Shown: positions 6,044 to 6,818 of the stretch, in pieces | How the letters are laid out: each line of letters starts with the position of its first letter | Position numbering within the stretch: position 1 is the stretch's first letter | Assembly (NCBI GenBank): GCA_947258895.1 | Contig: CAMYKE010000067.1 | Location: forward strand, 1 to 6,818 | Direction: 5' to 3' | Source: an uncultured Pseudomonadales bacterium | Lineage (GTDB): Bacteria > Pseudomonadota > Gammaproteobacteria > Pseudomonadales > IMCC2047 | Length of the DNA stretch: 6,818 nt | Notes under the pieces: model-generated | Seen by the model: the letters and a program-made list of their open reading frames with translations, nothing else | Told to the model about the DNA's origin: nothing | Databases searched by the model: none | Made by a program: the position numbers and the translations under genes

Positions 6044-6673
6044 ATGACTTTGTTATTCGTTTATTTGGCGATCGCCATTGGGGTTTCTTTTCTGTGCTCG
6101 GTTCTCGAAGCGGTATTGCTTTCCGTCACGCCGAGCTTTACTGAGACGATTCAAGCACAGCGCCCCCGGTTTGGCGGGAAAGTCATCGAGGTACGGGATC
6201 GCCTTGACGAATCGCTCTCCAGCATCCTGATACTAAACACCTTCGCGCATACCATGGGGGCCGCCGGGGTCGGCGGGCAGGCGCTGCAGATCTTCGGTCA
6301 AAAATGGGAAACCCTGATCGCGGTGTTGCTAACGCTGGCGATCCTGTATTTTTCCGAGATCATACCCAAGACCCTGGGCGCAACTTTTTGGCGCCAGCTC
6401 GCCATACCGGCGGCTATCCTGATTTCGTGGCTGGTCAGGATCGTCTATCCCCTGGTGTGGATTTCGACGCGCCTGACGAAGCTGTTTAGTAAGAACCGGG
6501 AGAATGAAATCACCCGGGAAGAGATCATTGCGCTCGCCTCCCTGGGCCACAGGGATGGCAATCTCTATCCCCAGGAAAACGAGTACCTGCTGAATCTGCT
6601 AAGCCTGCGCGAGATTGAAACCGGAGAAATACTGACGCCACGATACATGGCCGCTTCTTTCCATAATTTCTGA
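6044..6673 (+). CDS. CNNM/DUF21 (CorC/HlyC-type) membrane protein, cut off before its CBS domains
   Basis: The 209-residue product matches the N-terminal CNNM transmembrane domain of a family linked to Mg2+ or other cation transport. Hydrophobic segments lie at about 3-28, 58-82, 90-106 and 118-142. Family motifs are S19-x-x-E22-A in the first helix, ILNTFAHTMGAAGVG (62-76), SEIIPKTLGA (104-113) and EEIIALASLGHRDG...ENEYLLNLLSLREIETGEILTPR (159-200). In intact relatives the TPR is followed directly by a pair of CBS domains, roughly 120-150 more residues. Here Arg200 is followed by nine unrelated residues and a stop. The break coincides with a sharp drop in G+C, so the frame has been joined to foreign DNA or the contig is chimeric. 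As it stands the gene is truncated. Confidence 0.85.
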   Translation: MTLLFVYLAIAIGVSFLCSVLEAVLLSVTPSFTETIQAQRPRFGGKVIEVRDRLDESLSSILILNTFAHTMGAAGVGGQALQIFGQKWETLIAVLLTLAILYFSEIIPKTLGATFWRQLAIPAAILISWLVRIVYPLVWISTRLTKLFSKNRENEITREEIIALASLGHRDGNLYPQENEYLLNLLSLREIETGEILTPRYMAASFHNF

Positions 6674-6818
6674 TTGCCATTGAGATCTACTTTAATGATC
6701 TCTGAAGTTGCCAATATTTCAAAATTGGCTTCGTCCGTACTGTTTTTCAACGAATGATAACCTTTAACCAAACCTTCATAATCACTATCCATCATAATTT
6801 TACAAATTATTTTTAACT
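6565..6818 (-). CDS. Unrecognised AT-rich partial reading frame at the window edge
   Basis: On the minus strand a frame is open from the window end (6818) to 6565. Only the part up to about 6644 looks coding, because beyond that it reads backwards through the CNNM gene. ATG codons occur at 6795 and 6792, but there is no stop between them and the window edge and no clear Shine-Dalgarno, so this could be an internal piece of a longer protein. The ~50 residues after the ATG (MMDSDYEGLVKGYHSLKN onwards) are hydrophilic, Lys/Asn/Glu-rich and typical of a low-GC genome. I do not recognise the family and assign no function. Confidence 0.35.
   Translation of the reverse strand, partial: LKIICKIMMDSDYEGLVKGYHSLKNSTDEANFEILATSEIIKVDLNGNQKLWKEAAMYRGVSISPVSISRRLSRFSRYSFSWG

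Overview
The window looks like chromosome of a gammaproteobacterium. The UbiH/UbiI, HisB/H/A/F and CNNM-type proteins all read as gammaproteobacterial, coding DNA is moderately GC-rich, and a phasin gene suggests the organism makes polyhydroxyalkanoate (PHA) storage granules. No genus can be named from sequence alone. The last ~170 bases are very different: about 30% G+C by my hand count of 6661-6818.

Layout. (1) 1-1506, plus strand: the 3' end of ubiH and all of ubiI, two flavin monooxygenases of ubiquinone biosynthesis. (2) 1569-2534, minus strand: a self-contained single-gene unit for a phasin-like protein. It has a near-consensus sigma-70 promoter, a strong ribosome binding site and a textbook intrinsic terminator. 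The protein carries eight tandem 13-residue repeats, then a phasin-like region, then a short Lys/Ala/Pro-rich tail like that of PhaF. (3) 2439-2962: a 524-bp divergent intergenic region with the phasin promoter, the presumed hisB promoter, three related TGCG...CGCA-type motifs and several perfect dyads. (4) 2963-5800, plus strand: hisB-hisH-hisA-hisF, tightly packed with hisH/hisA and hisA/hisF overlapping. HisA makes PRFAR, HisH-HisF converts it to imidazole-glycerol phosphate (IGP) plus AICAR, and HisB dehydrates IGP. hisG, hisD, hisC and hisIE are not here. (5) 5801-6043: a 243-bp gap with no recognisable gene and no obvious intrinsic terminator. (6) 6044-6673, plus strand: the membrane domain of a CNNM/CorC-type protein that stops exactly where its CBS domains should begin. 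(7) about 6644-6818: AT-rich DNA with a minus-strand open frame of unknown identity that is broken at the same junction.

The two most notable points are the 13-residue repeat array in the phasin and the abrupt junction near 6643, where two opposed coding frames are both interrupted. The junction could be a rearrangement or an assembly chimera. I found no RNA genes, CRISPR arrays, insertion sequence or obvious new multi-gene system.
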